The position numbers and the translations under genes are program-made. A stretch of 64,000 nucleotides of DNA, from positions 2,480,001 through 2,544,000 of the forward strand of contig JACKHI010000001.1 in NCBI GenBank assembly GCA_020639075.1. Reading direction: 5' to 3'. Below, piece by piece: positions 63,175-64,000 of this stretch. Origin of the DNA: Phycisphaerales bacterium (lineage in GTDB: Bacteria > Planctomycetota > Phycisphaerae > UBA1845 > UTPLA1). Position 1 is the stretch's first letter. Each line of letters starts with the position of its first letter. The notes under the pieces were generated by a model. That model had not been told where the DNA came from, did no database searches, and was given only the letters and a program-made list of their open reading frames with translations.

Positions 63175-64000
63175 ATGCAATCCCGCTCACTTAGATTCCC
63201 GCATTGGGGGCTTCTTGTACTTTTGGGGACGCGCCCCGTCTTCGCCGCCACACCCGGCTTCAGCGACCAAACGACGGCAGCAGGAATTGCAGGCATCCAC
63301 GGCGGATCCGGATCGCCATGGATAGCTGGAGGTTGCGTTGCGGATTTCAATGGCGACGGTTGGCAGGACATCTACTTCTGCACCGGCAGCACCAGCCTCC
63401 CTGACCAGCTGCTCATTAACAACGGCGACGGCACGTTCACGGATCAGGCCGCCGCCTGGGGCGTCTCGATCATCGGCGGCGGCGCGGCTGCGGTCGCCGG
63501 GGACTACGACGGCGACGGTCGCATCGATCTCGCCGTCACAGTGAGTAACAGCTCGAGCGCCGGCCAACATCGCCTATTCCGGAACCTGCCAAACGACACG
63601 TTTGAGGATGTCACAGCGGCCGCCGGTTTGATCATCGTCGATGAATCCGACCAAGTCCTTTCGAACTACGGCTGGGGCGCCGCCTGGGGCGACTACGACC
63701 TGGACGGCGATCTCGATCTTGTCGTCAACACCTATACGAACAGACGGAACCGGCTTTATCGCAATCTCGGAAACGGAACGTTTGAAGATCAGGCAGAGGC
63801 GGCACTGGGGGGAGTTCAAAACAGCTTCGACGGATTCGCGCCGAGATTCTGCGACATGGACGGCGATCGATTTCCGGAACTTCTCTGGATTTCAGACTTC
63901 CACACAGGACGCTACTTCGTCAACTCCCAACTGGGCTTCTTCGTAAACGCGACGACTTTCAGCCACACGATGGTCGGCAGCACCGAGATGGGATCGACCG
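63175..64000 (+). CDS. Secreted FG-GAP/VCBS repeat protein (cut by window edge)
   Basis: At least 275 residues, open to the right edge. A signal peptide (RFPHWGLLVLLGTRPVFA) is followed by TPGFSDQTTAAGIAG and repeated FG-GAP-type calcium loops: DFNGDGWQDIYF, DYDGDGRIDLAV, DYDLDGDLDLVV and DMDGDRFPELLW, each followed by an NNGDGTF- or NLGNGTF-like strand. The fold is an integrin-like propeller, usually in surface or secreted proteins. I chose the ATG at 63175, with GGAG nine bases upstream; an in-frame ATG at 63136 would add 13 residues before the signal peptide. Confidence 0.88.
   Translation, partial: MQSRSLRFPHWGLLVLLGTRPVFAATPGFSDQTTAAGIAGIHGGSGSPWIAGGCVADFNGDGWQDIYFCTGSTSLPDQLLINNGDGTFTDQAAAWGVSIIGGGAAAVAGDYDGDGRIDLAVTVSNSSSAGQHRLFRNLPNDTFEDVTAAAGLIIVDESDQVLSNYGWGAAWGDYDLDGDLDLVVNTYTNRRNRLYRNLGNGTFEDQAEAALGGVQNSFDGFAPRFCDMDGDRFPELLWISDFHTGRYFVNSQLGFFVNATTFSHTMVGSTEMGST

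Overview
The window is GC-rich chromosomal DNA from a bacterium that I place in the Planctomycetota, probably Phycisphaerae or an allied class (moderate confidence). The evidence is indirect. There is a PEP-CTERM exported protein, secreted proteins with dockerin-like and FG-GAP calcium motifs, two ECF sigma factor operons, and several intergenic repeat families of a kind I associate with planctomycete genomes. No rRNA or tRNA gene and no CRISPR array is visible. The only universal marker is ribosomal protein L28.

Region 1 (1-12153, all minus strand): thiC runs off the left edge and carries an odd in-frame block of repeats. Upstream of it is a small lipoprotein gene whose ribosome binding site lies inside a clear TPP riboswitch. 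Next come a degenerate MA-type peptidase, a cluster of a cupin, a phosphoesterase, an unknown protein and a double-DinB protein, a DUF1963 protein, a pair of membrane proteins, and a sensor kinase / sigma-54 response regulator pair.

Region 2 (12549-18557, plus strand): alanine dehydrogenase, a MacA/MacB-type tripartite exporter (adaptor, ATPase, permease) and a secreted SGNH hydrolase bracketed by short repeats. Region 3 (18612-24043) is repeat-rich. It contains a membrane protein, a secreted thioredoxin-like protein, a REP-type repeat cluster around an IS200-like transposase gene with an internal amber codon, a helically phased TTTGC tract and a YjbQ-family gene.

Region 4 (24197-32874): an ECF sigma / membrane anti-sigma-like / exported coiled-coil operon, a PEP-CTERM protein, a double-receiver GGDEF protein, a large Lys-C-like secreted protease and a small zincin-like membrane protein. 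Region 5 (33076-52262): malic enzyme fused to a phosphotransacetylase domain, the alpha-2-macroglobulin / PBP1C pair, prolyl oligopeptidase, an exported protein, two multi-pass GT39-like glycosyltransferases and an ABC1/UbiB kinase.

Region 6 (52390-64000): two tandem paralogues of about 850 residues (zinc ribbon, TPR-like repeats, one membrane span, unknown C-terminal half), each with its own copy of a similar promoter. They are the best candidate for an undescribed system. They are followed by a PQQ-type propeller protein, a cupin, a second sigma / anti-sigma-like / coiled-coil operon of the same layout as the first, rpmB with its promoter and terminator, and an FG-GAP protein cut by the right edge.
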